NCBI GenBank assembly: GCA_026988515.1
Contig: JALSLA010000041.1
Span: 1-55,129 of the forward strand
Direction of reading: 5' to 3'
Source: Helicobacteraceae bacterium
GTDB lineage: Bacteria; Campylobacterota; Campylobacteria; Campylobacterales; Sulfurimonadaceae
DNA length: 55,129 nucleotides
Shown here: positions 1 to 8,276 of the stretch, one piece after another
Position numbering within the stretch: the stretch's first letter is position 1
Layout: each line of letters begins with the position of its first letter
Position numbers and translations under genes: made by a program
The notes under the pieces: generated by a model
The model's input: the letters and a program-made list of their open reading frames with translations, nothing else
Database searches by the model: none
What the model was told of the DNA's origin: nothing

Positions 1-125
1 ATAGTGAGCATGGTTTGTCCCAGGTCGGAAATGAACTCAACTTCCATATCTAAAAGTCCTTCATAATCCATCCATGCGAGCTCTTGGGTGGTGTCAAATT
101 CAATACTGTGTTGGTCGGGTAACAT
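1..125 (-). CDS. fliN: Flagellar motor switch protein FliN, N-terminal part (runs off the window)
   Basis: The minus-strand reading frame starts at an ATG at 125-123 and stays open to the window edge (41 codons). The encoded residues include MEVEFISDLGQTMLT, which matches the start of the FliN/FliM C-terminal (SpoA) fold that builds the flagellar C-ring. The start is supported by AAGGAG about 8 bases upstream, lying inside the 3' end of the cheX-like gene. The two genes are separated by only 2 bases, so they are probably co-transcribed and translationally coupled. The rest of the protein lies outside the window. The call rests on a short stretch; FliY, a FliN paralogue, is the main alternative. 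Confidence 0.75.
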   Translation of the reverse strand, partial: MLPDQHSIEFDTTQELAWMDYEGLLDMEVEFISDLGQTMLT

Positions 126-127
126 GG

Positions 128-547
128 TTACAGCTCCTTTAAGGCAATGGTCATGACACTCTCTTTAATGTTTAACGTACGTTTGTCATCATACGCGACG
201 CTAGCGAGTGATGTTTTTTCAAGAAAAGGGGTTGCAATACTAAAAGCGCTCCCTGAATTTTCTGCTAAAACCTTTGCACTGCCCACCACCATATTGGTAG
301 TCTCAAGAAGCATCTCTTGAAGAGTTTGCTCATTGGGAGTCTCTTCTCCTAAAAAGAGTTCGGTAATGTGCGCCAGCAGCGGTTCGTCCATGGCAATATA
401 GACACGATAGACCGTATGCGCCATACTCGTAATATCGATATAGGCAATGTGCGTTTTTTCTTGTGTCGACAGGTCACTTAAAGCACAAGTCGTACCAATT
501 TGATGTTGAAAAAAATGTTCACTTGCCGTTGTAATGTAGTTGATCAT
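128..547 (-). CDS. cheX: CheX-like chemotaxis phosphatase
   Basis: A 139-residue protein of the CheC/CheX/FliY phosphatase fold. The signature ExxN motif is seen as LLETTNMVVGSA (about residues 80-91); in the family this Glu/Asn pair attacks the phospho-aspartate of CheY-P and so resets flagellar rotation. There is no signal peptide or membrane segment, so it is cytosolic. It sits 2 bases upstream of fliN on the same strand, which fits a role at the motor or in the chemotaxis pathway. Length is close to that of ordinary CheX proteins. The CheX assignment is by motif and context; a CheC-type relative is possible. Confidence 0.75.
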   Translation of the reverse strand: MINYITTASEHFFQHQIGTTCALSDLSTQEKTHIAYIDITSMAHTVYRVYIAMDEPLLAHITELFLGEETPNEQTLQEMLLETTNMVVGSAKVLAENSGSAFSIATPFLEKTSLASVAYDDKRTLNIKESVMTIALKEL

Positions 548-584
548 ACATAATCCGTTTATAGAGCTTTGGTAATTGAGCTAA

Positions 585-590
585 ATTATA
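585..590 (-). promoter_or_regulatory. Candidate -10 box (TATAAT) for cheX-fliN
   Basis: Reading the minus strand, a perfect TATAAT lies 38 bases upstream of the cheX ATG. No good -35 hexamer is visible (TCAACA at the right distance), which is normal for Campylobacterota sigma-70 promoters. Confidence 0.45.
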
Positions 591-690
591 CGTAATTGAA
601 TGTAAATTGTTGATTAAAACGGAGGAATTTCGGTGGCTTAGATTCTTTGTGTGGCACAGACAGCTATGCCGTTTTAAAGGAATTTTTCAG

Positions 691-696
691 TACAAT
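691..696 (+). promoter_or_regulatory. Candidate -10 box (TACAAT) for the TSUP exporter and uvrA
   Basis: TACAAT preceded by a T-rich stretch (AATTTTTCAG), 24 bases before the ATG at 720. It would drive the overlapping exporter and uvrA genes. The T-rich element upstream of the -10 is typical of this phylum. Confidence 0.4.
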
Positions 697-719
697 CGCC
701 TCTCGAATCAAGGTGAAGT

Positions 720-1460
720 ATGGTAATTGAGTTAGGTATTGTCGGTGTTTTCGTGGGAATACTTTCCGGTTTTTTCGGAATCGGCGGAGGTACCATTTTA
801 GTACCGATTCTCCTTTTTTTAGGTTATGACATGAAAACGGCAATCGGTATCTCTGTAATTCAGATGGTATTTAGTTCGGTATATGGCAGTTATCTTAACT
901 TTAAAAAAGGTACGCTTGATTTAACAATGGTTTTAATCATAGGTCTGGGCGGCTTTGTCGGGGCATTTTTAAGTGCGATGGTTGTCTCTAAAGTAGATGC
1001 GTTTACTTTGGAAATGCTCTTTTTTACGTTTGTCATTTTTGCATTAGCACGCATGTATGTTAAAACCGAACAGTACGATACGGTGATTGAACCGCATCCG
1101 GTATTGCTTTTTTCAATAGGCAGTGTGATTGGACTCTTTTCCATATCTATCGGTGTCGGCGGCTCTATTTTACTGGTGCCCATTTTAGTAGGGTTTTTAC
1201 ATGTAAATTTAAAGAATGCCATCTCTGCAGGACTCTTTTTTGTCGTCTTTTCTTCGGTTTCAGGGGTCATTGGTTTGAGTTTGGCTCGTGTTTTAGACTA
1301 TGAGAGCGGCATTATTGTCGGTATGGCTTCGCTGTTGGGAGTCTTTATTGGAATTTTTTTAAAGCATAAGGTTGAAGACGACTTGCAAAAAAGACTGTTG
1401 CTGCTGTTTTATATTGTAGTGGCACTCTATATATTTATACGATTGGTGGGTAATGAGTAA
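720..1460 (+). CDS. TauE/SafE (TSUP) family membrane exporter
   Basis: A 246-residue, very hydrophobic protein with about seven to eight membrane segments and the family's two glycine-rich repeats: GILSGFFGIGGGTILVPIL near the N terminus and SIGVGGSILLVPILVGFLH in the middle. The family (PF01925) moves sulfite, sulfonates or other organic anions across the inner membrane. The substrate cannot be told from the sequence; sulfite export would suit a sulfur-oxidising host. The start ATG has AAGGTGA just upstream. The gene overlaps uvrA by 8 bases, so the two are likely co-transcribed although functionally unrelated. It carries one exact copy of the TTTACATGTAAA palindrome. Confidence 0.85.
   Translation: MVIELGIVGVFVGILSGFFGIGGGTILVPILLFLGYDMKTAIGISVIQMVFSSVYGSYLNFKKGTLDLTMVLIIGLGGFVGAFLSAMVVSKVDAFTLEMLFFTFVIFALARMYVKTEQYDTVIEPHPVLLFSIGSVIGLFSISIGVGGSILLVPILVGFLHVNLKNAISAGLFFVVFSSVSGVIGLSLARVLDYESGIIVGMASLLGVFIGIFLKHKVEDDLQKRLLLLFYIVVALYIFIRLVGNE
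1196..1207. repeat. Iterated palindrome TTTACATGTAAA, copy 1
   Basis: Exact 12-bp palindrome inside the TSUP exporter gene, read there as Leu-His-Val codons. One of six exact copies in the window (see finding). Confidence 0.8.
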
Positions 1461-4275
1461 GATTAAAATTTACGGCGCACGCGAGAATAACTTAAAAGAC
1501 ATTTCGTTGGAGATTCCCAAAAACAAACTGGTTGTTTGTACGGGATTAAGCGGTAGCGGAAAATCGACGTTGGCATTTGATACGCTGTATGCCGAAGGCC
1601 AACGACGTTATATAGAGTCACTTTCAAGCTACGCGCGGCAGTTTTTAGATCGTATCGGCAAACCTGATGTCGATAAAATTGAGGGGCTTACCCCTGCCAT
1701 TGCGATTGATCAGAAAACGACTTCAAAAAATCCGCGTTCAACCGTGGGTACCATTACGGAAATTTACGACTATTTTCGTTTACTCTATGCGCGCATCGGG
1801 GTGCAGCATTGCCATAAGTGCGGTAAGCCCATCTCTAAAATGAGCGCAGAAGATATTATAGAACAGGTGCGGCTTCTGCCCGAAGGCGCCAAAGTCATTA
1901 TTTTGGCACCGCTGGTCAACGAAAAAAAAGGAAGCTATCATGATATGATGGAGTCATTGCGTCACAAAGGTTATGTTCGGGCGATGATTGACGGGGTCAT
2001 GGTACGTCTTGATGATGACATTGAGTTGAGTAAAACTAAAAAACATACTATCAAAGTGGTTATTGACCGTGTGATTATTAAGTCCGATAACAAAGAGCGT
2101 ATTGCCGCCGATGTGGAGCGTGCTCTTAAAGAGAGCTATGGAGAGTTGGAACTCGAGATTGTTAATTACGAAGCGCTGGGATTGAGTAAAAAGTTGATTC
2201 ATTACAGTGAACACAGTGCCTGCTTTGACTGCAAGGTTAGTTTTGAGCCGCTAGAGCCGCTTACGTTTTCATTTAATTCACCTAAAGGCGCCTGTTTAGA
2301 GTGTGACGGTTTGGGGATTCGCTATGCGCTTGACCAAGAGAAGATTATTGATGAGTCGCTCTGCATTGAAAAAGGGGCCGTTAAGATTATTTACGGCTTT
2401 AACAAAGGGTACTATTTTACCTTTTTAAAAGCTTTTTGTCTGCAGAACAATATTGATATTACCGTACCGTTTGCAACGCTTGAAGCCCATCAGAAAAAGG
2501 CTATTTTACACGGCAGTGTCGATGAAGTGACATTTGAGTGGAAAAAACATCCCGTCAAGCGTGTCTGGCCGGGTATTATTCGGATTGCTTACGATATGTT
2601 CAAAGATGAAAAAGAGTTGGGTGATTATATGAGCGAGAAGGCATGTGACGTCTGCAATTCGCACCGTTTGCGTCAAGAGAGCCTGGCTGTTCGTGTGGCA
2701 GATAAACGTATTAGCGACATTATTTCACTGCCCATAGAAAAAAGTTACGAATGGTTTAACAATGCCGATACGTTCAGCTATCTTAACCGGCAGCACAGCA
2801 TGATTGCCGCACCCATTTTGAATGAAATCCGTGAGCGACTTTTCTTTTTGTATGATGTCGGATTGGGCTATTTAACGCTCGATCGTGACGCACGTTCAAT
2901 TAGCGGCGGTGAAGCACAGCGTATTCGTATTGCATCACAGATCGGCAGCGGACTGACCGGCGTGATGTATGTGCTTGATGAACCGAGTATCGGATTGCAT
3001 GAACGGGATACTTTAAAGCTTATTCGTACGTTGCGGTCACTTCAGGAAAAAGGCAATACGGTGATTGTTGTAGAGCATGATAAAGAGACCATAGAACATG
3101 CCGACTATATTGTTGACATTGGTCCGGGTGCAGGAAAATACGGAGGAGAGGTCGTATTTAAAGGAACGCTTGCCCAATTGAAAAAATCCAAAACATTAAC
3201 AGCAGATTATCTTGTGGGGCGTAAAAAAATCGAGTATTTTTTTCGTAGACCGCAAGAAGAGTGGCTGGAACTGCATAACGTTTCACTAAACAATATTCAA
3301 AATTTACATGTAAAAATTCCGTTGCACAACTTTGTCTGTATTACCGGTGTGAGCGGTAGCGGCAAGAGTTCGCTCATTTTGCAGACACTGCTGCCGACCG
3401 CACGGGAACTGCTTAATCATGCCCGTAAGGTCAAAAAGATTGCCGGTGTTGAAATTGAAGGACTTGACAAGCTTGACAAGGTTATTTATCTTGATCAAAG
3501 TCCCATTGGCCGCACACCACGCAGTAATCCGGCTACCTATACCGGTGTGATGGATGAGATTCGCGCATTGTTTGCCAAAACGAAAGAGGCGCAGCTTCGC
3601 GGTTACACAACATCACGATTTAGTTTTAACGTGAAAGGAGGGCGCTGTGAGAAATGTCAGGGAGAAGGCGAGCTGAAAATCGAGATGCATTTTTTGCCCG
3701 ACATTCTCGTAAAGTGCGACTCTTGTAAAGGAAAACGCTATAATGAACAATCTTTAGAGGTAGAGTACAAAGGCAAAAACATTGCTGACGTTTTAGCCAT
3801 GAGTGTGGAGGAGGCATTGCGGTTTTTTGATCCTATTCCAAAGATTAAAGCTAAAATGCAGACGCTTTACGATGTCGGTTTGGGCTATATTACTCTTGGA
3901 CAGAATGCCGTGACGCTCTCCGGAGGTGAGGCGCAGCGCATTAAACTTTCGAAAGAGTTAAGCCGTAGAGACACGGGACGTACTCTGTATATTTTAGATG
4001 AGCCGACGACCGGATTACATTTTGATGATGTAAACCGTCTTACCAAAGTACTGCACCATTTTGTCGAACTTGGCAATACGGTACTTGTCATTGAACACAA
4101 CCTCGATATGGTTAAAAATGCCGATTATATCATTGATATGGGTCCTGAAGGCGGCAGTGGCGGCGGTAAAATTATTGCCGTCGGTTCACCTGAAACACTG
4201 GCACAACAGCATGAAAGTACAAACAGTTACACCGGAAAATATCTTGTTAATGAGTTGGCATCGCATCACGCATAG
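1453..4275 (+). CDS. uvrA: Excinuclease ABC subunit A
   Basis: A 940-residue protein matching the usual UvrA length and order. It has two ABC ATPase modules: Walker A GLSGSGKSTLAFDT near residue 30 and GVSGSGKSSLILQTL near 635, with signatures SISGGEAQRIRIASQI and TLSGGEAQRIKLSKEL. Cysteine pairs form the zinc modules (CHKC; CFDC...CLEC; CEKC...CDSC). UvrA dimers find bulky DNA lesions and load UvrB for nucleotide-excision repair in the cytosol. The ATG overlaps the end of the upstream exporter gene by 8 bases, indicating coupling. All catalytic motifs look intact. The gene carries an exact TTTACATGTAAA. Confidence 0.98.
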   Translation: MSKIKIYGARENNLKDISLEIPKNKLVVCTGLSGSGKSTLAFDTLYAEGQRRYIESLSSYARQFLDRIGKPDVDKIEGLTPAIAIDQKTTSKNPRSTVGTITEIYDYFRLLYARIGVQHCHKCGKPISKMSAEDIIEQVRLLPEGAKVIILAPLVNEKKGSYHDMMESLRHKGYVRAMIDGVMVRLDDDIELSKTKKHTIKVVIDRVIIKSDNKERIAADVERALKESYGELELEIVNYEALGLSKKLIHYSEHSACFDCKVSFEPLEPLTFSFNSPKGACLECDGLGIRYALDQEKIIDESLCIEKGAVKIIYGFNKGYYFTFLKAFCLQNNIDITVPFATLEAHQKKAILHGSVDEVTFEWKKHPVKRVWPGIIRIAYDMFKDEKELGDYMSEKACDVCNSHRLRQESLAVRVADKRISDIISLPIEKSYEWFNNADTFSYLNRQHSMIAAPILNEIRERLFFLYDVGLGYLTLDRDARSISGGEAQRIRIASQIGSGLTGVMYVLDEPSIGLHERDTLKLIRTLRSLQEKGNTVIVVEHDKETIEHADYIVDIGPGAGKYGGEVVFKGTLAQLKKSKTLTADYLVGRKKIEYFFRRPQEEWLELHNVSLNNIQNLHVKIPLHNFVCITGVSGSGKSSLILQTLLPTARELLNHARKVKKIAGVEIEGLDKLDKVIYLDQSPIGRTPRSNPATYTGVMDEIRALFAKTKEAQLRGYTTSRFSFNVKGGRCEKCQGEGELKIEMHFLPDILVKCDSCKGKRYNEQSLEVEYKGKNIADVLAMSVEEALRFFDPIPKIKAKMQTLYDVGLGYITLGQNAVTLSGGEAQRIKLSKELSRRDTGRTLYILDEPTTGLHFDDVNRLTKVLHHFVELGNTVLVIEHNLDMVKNADYIIDMGPEGGSGGGKIIAVGSPETLAQQHESTNSYTGKYLVNELASHHA
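3303..3314. repeat. Iterated palindrome TTTACATGTAAA, copy 2
   Basis: Exact copy within uvrA, again read as Leu-His-Val. Confidence 0.8.
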
Positions 4276-4339
4276 CATTGTTGTGATATTTTGCTCTTAA
4301 CAAAAATTAAGATAAAAAATACTAATAAGAAAAATAATT

Positions 4340-4353
4340 TAAGTTGCAACTTA
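4340..4353. promoter_or_regulatory. 14-bp palindrome TAAGTTGCAACTTA, candidate operator
   Basis: A perfect 14-bp palindrome ending 9 bases before a TATAAT (4363-4368) that fits as the -10 box of the following secreted-protein gene. It covers the -35/spacer region, where a bound regulator would block or recruit polymerase. The regulator is unknown. Confidence 0.45.
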
Positions 4354-4362
4354 TATTTTAGA

Positions 4363-4368
4363 TATAAT
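4363..4368 (+). promoter_or_regulatory. Candidate -10 box (TATAAT)
   Basis: TATAAT 41 bases before the ATG at 4410, in a 134-base intergenic gap. A partial TTTACATGTAAA-like sequence (TACATGTAAA, 4368-4377) abuts it. Confidence 0.45.
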
Positions 4369-4409
4369 ACATGTAAATTTTTGATACCTTCACTATAAAA
4401 GGGAGCTGA

Positions 4410-5651
4410 ATGCAATTTGTAGTAATATGGGCAATGTTACTGTCTGCTTTGAATGCCGGTAATTTTATGATGCATGATCGTGTCTGTGCAAATCCTGTAA
4501 GTATGAATAATATTTTTGTGGTCTGTAACGATATTAACTTCAGTAATGCAAATGATGAGTATGCCGTTTACATGTATGAGTTAAACAAAGAGTTAGAGAC
4601 CTTAAGTACAACCAAGCTTATGCTCAATGACCTTTTTGTCGAAAAGGCTATTAAGATCAATACGCATAAAATGTTTTTAATCGCTGAAACCCGCTCAAAA
4701 TGCGTTGAGGTTTTAGCGGTTGAGACGCAGAGTAAAAACATCGATTCCGTTCTTGAGTTTTGTGATAGCGCCGAGCTCTCTTTGGAAGACGAATATCACC
4801 CGCATACCGTTCTCTTTGATGATGGATCATTGTTATTTTCGATGGAACGCGAAGGAGTGGATGCGGCAACCGTTCAGCTGCTTTATTTGAAAGCGACAGC
4901 GCCGAAGAAGTATGAGATAGTACGTCTTAACAACTATAAAAACTATGATATATTTAAAATGATGCCCTATAAAGAGGGTGCTGTCGTCATGTTGCGTTCG
5001 CAACAGCGCGCCAACGATGCCGTGCTGTTGAAGCTGACAAAAAACAAAGAGGGAAGTTTTGATACTTCGGTACTGTATGAGACTCATACGCAAATGTTGA
5101 CATCTTTTGATATTGATGCAGATCGTATTTTTCTTTATGGAAACAAGGTCTCTTCTAAGATGATGAGTCTGTTTCTTTATGAGATAGATACCAAAGGGGC
5201 CGTGCATCGGCATTTGGATGAATACCCTATGGCATTTCAACCTACAGGACTTAAAGTATCGAAATCGAAAGGGTTGTTTTTGGCAGGCATGCTGACCAAC
5301 ACTAAGAAACAGCCCTCAGATTTGGGTTTAATGCGTATTGAAATAGATCATGGTAATGCCATGGTGTCGTACGAACGTTTGGAACGCGACATTTCAGAGA
5401 GTTGCTTGCCCCCTTTATGGGTAGAAGACAATCGCTATATGAGTCTGTTTTTTAAAGATGCCCGTCAGGTTGTACGCATCGATCCTGTGACGGCTCAGGT
5501 GAAAGAGAAGATACTTTTGCCGGTATCTCATGTACTGCTTATTCCGAACAGTCCACGATTTTTACAGTTTGCCGACAAAGTCTTTTTAACCTATACTGCT
5601 ATTGAAGAGAATATTATTAAAAATATTATCCAAGAAGTGCCTGAAGAGTAG
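4410..5651 (+). CDS. Exported protein of unknown function, 413 aa
   Basis: I do not recognise a family. The first 17 residues (MQFVVIWAMLLSALNAG) look like a short signal peptide, so the product is probably periplasmic. The rest is rich in beta-strand-like alternation with recurrent aromatic and charged residues, and could be a beta-propeller, but no clear repeat unit can be read by eye. Few cysteines, no heme motif, no transmembrane segment after the signal. The start has a good ribosome-binding site (AAGGGAGC). It has its own promoter region with a 14-bp palindrome, and a strong hairpin follows the stop, so it appears to be a single-gene transcript. Confidence 0.7.
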   Translation: MQFVVIWAMLLSALNAGNFMMHDRVCANPVSMNNIFVVCNDINFSNANDEYAVYMYELNKELETLSTTKLMLNDLFVEKAIKINTHKMFLIAETRSKCVEVLAVETQSKNIDSVLEFCDSAELSLEDEYHPHTVLFDDGSLLFSMEREGVDAATVQLLYLKATAPKKYEIVRLNNYKNYDIFKMMPYKEGAVVMLRSQQRANDAVLLKLTKNKEGSFDTSVLYETHTQMLTSFDIDADRIFLYGNKVSSKMMSLFLYEIDTKGAVHRHLDEYPMAFQPTGLKVSKSKGLFLAGMLTNTKKQPSDLGLMRIEIDHGNAMVSYERLERDISESCLPPLWVEDNRYMSLFFKDARQVVRIDPVTAQVKEKILLPVSHVLLIPNSPRFLQFADKVFLTYTAIEENIIKNIIQEVPEE

Positions 5652-5654
5652 CGA

Positions 5655-5682
5655 CTAAATTAGGTAAAGGTACCTAATTTAG
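5655..5682. terminator. Bidirectional terminator between convergent genes
   Basis: Perfect 12-bp stem (CTAAATTAGGTA / TACCTAATTTAG) with a 4-base AAGG loop, placed 3 bases after the stop of the exported-protein gene and 8 bases before the end of the superoxide reductase gene. On the plus strand it is followed by GAGTTTTA. It can serve both genes. Confidence 0.8.
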
Positions 5683-5690
5683 GAGTTTTA

Positions 5691-6083
5691 CTACTCAGCT
5701 ACTTCAACAACAACTGGAGTTGATTCCCAAATGCCGTGTTTGGTACAGTATGCTTGAGCAACAAAAGTCATTTTTTTACCGCTTGGCAAGACATTGAATG
5801 TTACAGTGGCATGACCTTTATGATCATCGCCGCCGAGCATGCCGGCAATAAAGTCTGCTTTGGCGAGTAGGGTTTCACCGTTAAAGAGTTGGACACCCTC
5901 AATATAGTGGTCGAAATGATCCGGGTGCGTGTACTCGTTACCCATTTTAATGGTTACGGCAAACGGCTCACCTGCTTTTGCTTTGCTCTCACAGTGAATA
6001 AACGGGGAGTGACGATCAATGTAATCCTTTTTGGACTCTCTTTCTACAGTGTCAATATCGACGTAACGATTGATTTTTGGCAT
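5691..6083 (-). CDS. Superoxide reductase (neelaredoxin/class II type)
   Basis: A 130-residue cytosolic protein without the N-terminal desulforedoxin domain, hence a one-iron class II enzyme. Iron-site ligands are visible: His in DRHSP (about residue 25), His residues in HPDHFDHYIEG and the Cys/His pair in YCTKHGIW near the C terminus. The family reduces superoxide to peroxide without making oxygen, protecting microaerophiles and anaerobes. The usual catalytic EKHxP loop is DRHSP here, so Glu/Lys are replaced conservatively by Asp/Arg. The gene is convergent with the unknown exported-protein gene and divergent from glyS, with a perfect 9-bp inverted repeat in the shared upstream region. Confidence 0.85.
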   Translation of the reverse strand: MPKINRYVDIDTVERESKKDYIDRHSPFIHCESKAKAGEPFAVTIKMGNEYTHPDHFDHYIEGVQLFNGETLLAKADFIAGMLGGDDHKGHATVTFNVLPSGKKMTFVAQAYCTKHGIWESTPVVVEVAE

Positions 6084-6143
6084 AACTTTTCCTTACTTTA
6101 TTTTGATCTGCTAATTGTATCAGTGATAACATTTAATTAAACA

Positions 6144-6170
6144 TAAATAAGAGTATATTTATCTTATTTA
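6144..6170. promoter_or_regulatory. Inverted repeat TAAATAAGA-N9-TCTTATTTA, candidate operator
   Basis: Perfect 9-bp arms with a 9-base spacer, in the gap between the divergent superoxide reductase and glyS genes, about 60 bases before the reductase start. A metal- or peroxide-responsive regulator (Fur/PerR-like) is a reasonable guess from position only. Confidence 0.45.
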
Positions 6171-6187
6171 AGAAATTAATAAGTAAA

Positions 6188-6199
6188 TTTACATGTAAA
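6188..6199. repeat. Iterated palindrome TTTACATGTAAA, copy 3 (intergenic)
   Basis: The only exact copy outside a gene. It lies where the -35 element of the presumed glyS promoter would be, since CATAAT at 6213-6218 is a plausible -10 box. Confidence 0.8.
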
Positions 6200-6257
6200 A
6201 GCACTTTTTAACCATAATAGCGCTAAAATCACCCCAAAAATATGATGGAAACATGCA

Positions 6258-8276
6258 ATGGTCAAACCCTTACTCATAGAGATTGGTGTCGAAGAACTAC
6301 CGGCACTGCCTCTACTCAAAGAACTGGAGAATATTGAAGCCAAGTGGCTCAACATACTCGAAGCACATGCACTTGTGTGCGACTTTGAGTTTTACTACAC
6401 CCCGCGACGCCTGGTACTGTGGCATCGAGAATTTTTACTGAAGCAACCCGACGCAGTCGAAGAGTATTACGGAGCGCCGGTAAGTATTGCATTTAAAGAG
6501 GGTGAAGCTACGAAAGCCGCATTGGGATTTGCTCGAAAATGTGGTGTTGACCTTAAGGATATAGGGCGTGCAAACAAAGACGGCAGAGAGGTTCTCTACT
6601 ATAAAAAAAAGATAGAAGGAGAAGCTTCGGAACTGCTTTTAGAGACGATGATTACAGCATGGATGAAGAGTCTCTCTTTTGGAAAAAGCATGCGATGGGG
6701 TGATGTGAGCGAGAGTTTTATTCGTCCTGTGCGCTGGCTTAATGTCATGCTCGACAACCGATGCCTTCCCGTAACACTTTACGGGGTTACCGCGGCATCG
6801 CAGACGTATCTGCACCGTATGCAGAGCTATGAGGCACAAGACGTTACTGATATACAGGGTTATTTTGAACAGTTACGGCACGGAGGCGTTATGCTCTACC
6901 AAGATCTCCGACGCAATCGTATTGTAGAGCAGTTTGTCACTTTAGAAAAAGAGCAGGGTATTTGTATTGAAAATGACGAGGCCCTTTTAGACGAAGTGGT
7001 TGCCATTACCGAATACCCGACGGCACTTATCGGCAGTTTTGATGCCGAATTTTTACGTCTGCCTCCCGAAGTAATCATTACCTCCATGAAAGAGCATCAG
7101 CGTTACTTTCCTGTCTTTAAAGACGGGAAACTTCTCAACCGTTTTGTAGTCGTGAGCAATGCCTTGTGTGAAGACTTTTCCAAAGTTATTCAGGGCAATG
7201 AGAAAGTACTGCGTCCACGGCTTGCCGATGCGCTCTTTTTTTACGATAACGATTTAAAAAACGGTTTGAGTACCCAAGGACTTGAGAAAGTTGTTTTTAT
7301 TGATGGACTGGGTTCGTTACAGGAGAAAATTGAGCGTGAAAAAGTGATTGCCCTTACATTGGCAGCACGGTATCTTCCGCGAGAAGAGCATCACGATCTT
7401 ATGCGTGCCATGGAGTTGGCCAAAGCTGACCTAATGAGTGAAATGGTGTATGAATTTACAGAGCTGCAGGGGCTTATGGGGTATTACTATGCTAAAGCTT
7501 TGGGTGAAAGCGATGCGGTCGCTTTGGCGATTAAGGAACAATATTTACCGCAAGGTGAAGAGAGTGCGTTACCGTCTGCACCATTGAGTGCGATTGTCGC
7601 ACTCTCCATTAAGCTTGATACGCTCTTGGGACTTTTTAGTATTCATCAGATTCCTACCGGATCGCGTGATCCGTTTGCACTGCGTCGAGCGGTCAATGGT
7701 ATTATTCGCATTGTTAAAGCGTATCGCTTTCGTTTCGATATTGTAGCAACACTCAAAGAGCTTGGAGTCAACTACAAGCCGATCGATTTTGAGCTTTTGG
7801 AGCAGTTCTTTTTAGAGCGTATTAATCAATTCTATAAGGTCAATCCTTCCGTAATTAAAGCGGTATTGGCTTCGGGTGAGCGAGAACTTCTAGCGCTAGA
7901 TGCTAAAATTGAGGCGGTCAATACCATGGTAAAGAGCGCCTCATTTTCAGAAGTCTTTTCAACGTTTAAACGTGTTGCTAACATTACCAAAGATCTGAAT
8001 ACGGCGCATCATTTACATGTAGATTCACAACGGCTCAGTGAGCCTGCTGAAAAAGCACTTTATGAGGCATTTTTAGATGTTAATCAACGCGATTTTAACA
8101 CCTACGAAGAGGAGCTTGACGCACTTTTTTCACTGAAACCGCAGCTGGAGGAATTTTTTGATACGGTGATGGTCAATGTTGACGATGAAGCGCTAAAAAA
8201 CAACCGCAAGGCGCTGGTAGGCAGTATCTATAAAGCACTGCTGAATATTGCGGATATTAAAGAGATTAGTGTTTGA
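6258..8276 (+). CDS. glyS: Glycine-tRNA ligase beta subunit
   Basis: A 672-residue protein of normal GlyS length. Recognisable stretches are LLIEIGVEELPALPLLKEL at the N terminus, FLRLPPEVIITSMKEHQRYF, and GSRDPFALRRAVNGIIRI in the HD-like region, all conserved in the beta subunit of the bacterial alpha2beta2 enzyme. The beta chain binds tRNA-Gly and supports aminoacylation by GlyQ, which is not in this window. Start ATG at 6258; the ribosome-binding site is weak. The downstream FAD oxidoreductase gene begins inside its last codons. The gene contains a near-copy of the palindrome (TTTACATGTAGA, 8012-8023). Confidence 0.97.
   Translation: MVKPLLIEIGVEELPALPLLKELENIEAKWLNILEAHALVCDFEFYYTPRRLVLWHREFLLKQPDAVEEYYGAPVSIAFKEGEATKAALGFARKCGVDLKDIGRANKDGREVLYYKKKIEGEASELLLETMITAWMKSLSFGKSMRWGDVSESFIRPVRWLNVMLDNRCLPVTLYGVTAASQTYLHRMQSYEAQDVTDIQGYFEQLRHGGVMLYQDLRRNRIVEQFVTLEKEQGICIENDEALLDEVVAITEYPTALIGSFDAEFLRLPPEVIITSMKEHQRYFPVFKDGKLLNRFVVVSNALCEDFSKVIQGNEKVLRPRLADALFFYDNDLKNGLSTQGLEKVVFIDGLGSLQEKIEREKVIALTLAARYLPREEHHDLMRAMELAKADLMSEMVYEFTELQGLMGYYYAKALGESDAVALAIKEQYLPQGEESALPSAPLSAIVALSIKLDTLLGLFSIHQIPTGSRDPFALRRAVNGIIRIVKAYRFRFDIVATLKELGVNYKPIDFELLEQFFLERINQFYKVNPSVIKAVLASGERELLALDAKIEAVNTMVKSASFSEVFSTFKRVANITKDLNTAHHLHVDSQRLSEPAEKALYEAFLDVNQRDFNTYEEELDALFSLKPQLEEFFDTVMVNVDDEALKNNRKALVGSIYKALLNIADIKEISV

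Noticed and set aside
649-667. TGGCAC as part of a sigma-54 promoter
   Set aside because: The required TTGC element at the right distance is missing (GCTATG instead).
4833-5240. 135-codon minus-strand frame inside the unknown exported-protein gene
   Set aside because: Antisense, low-complexity translation; the plus-strand frame has a ribosome-binding site, signal peptide and terminator.
8248-8268. TTG start for the FAD oxidoreductase giving 7 extra residues
   Set aside because: GTG 8269 has a nearby AAAGAG and gives the usual short lead into the FAD-binding motif.
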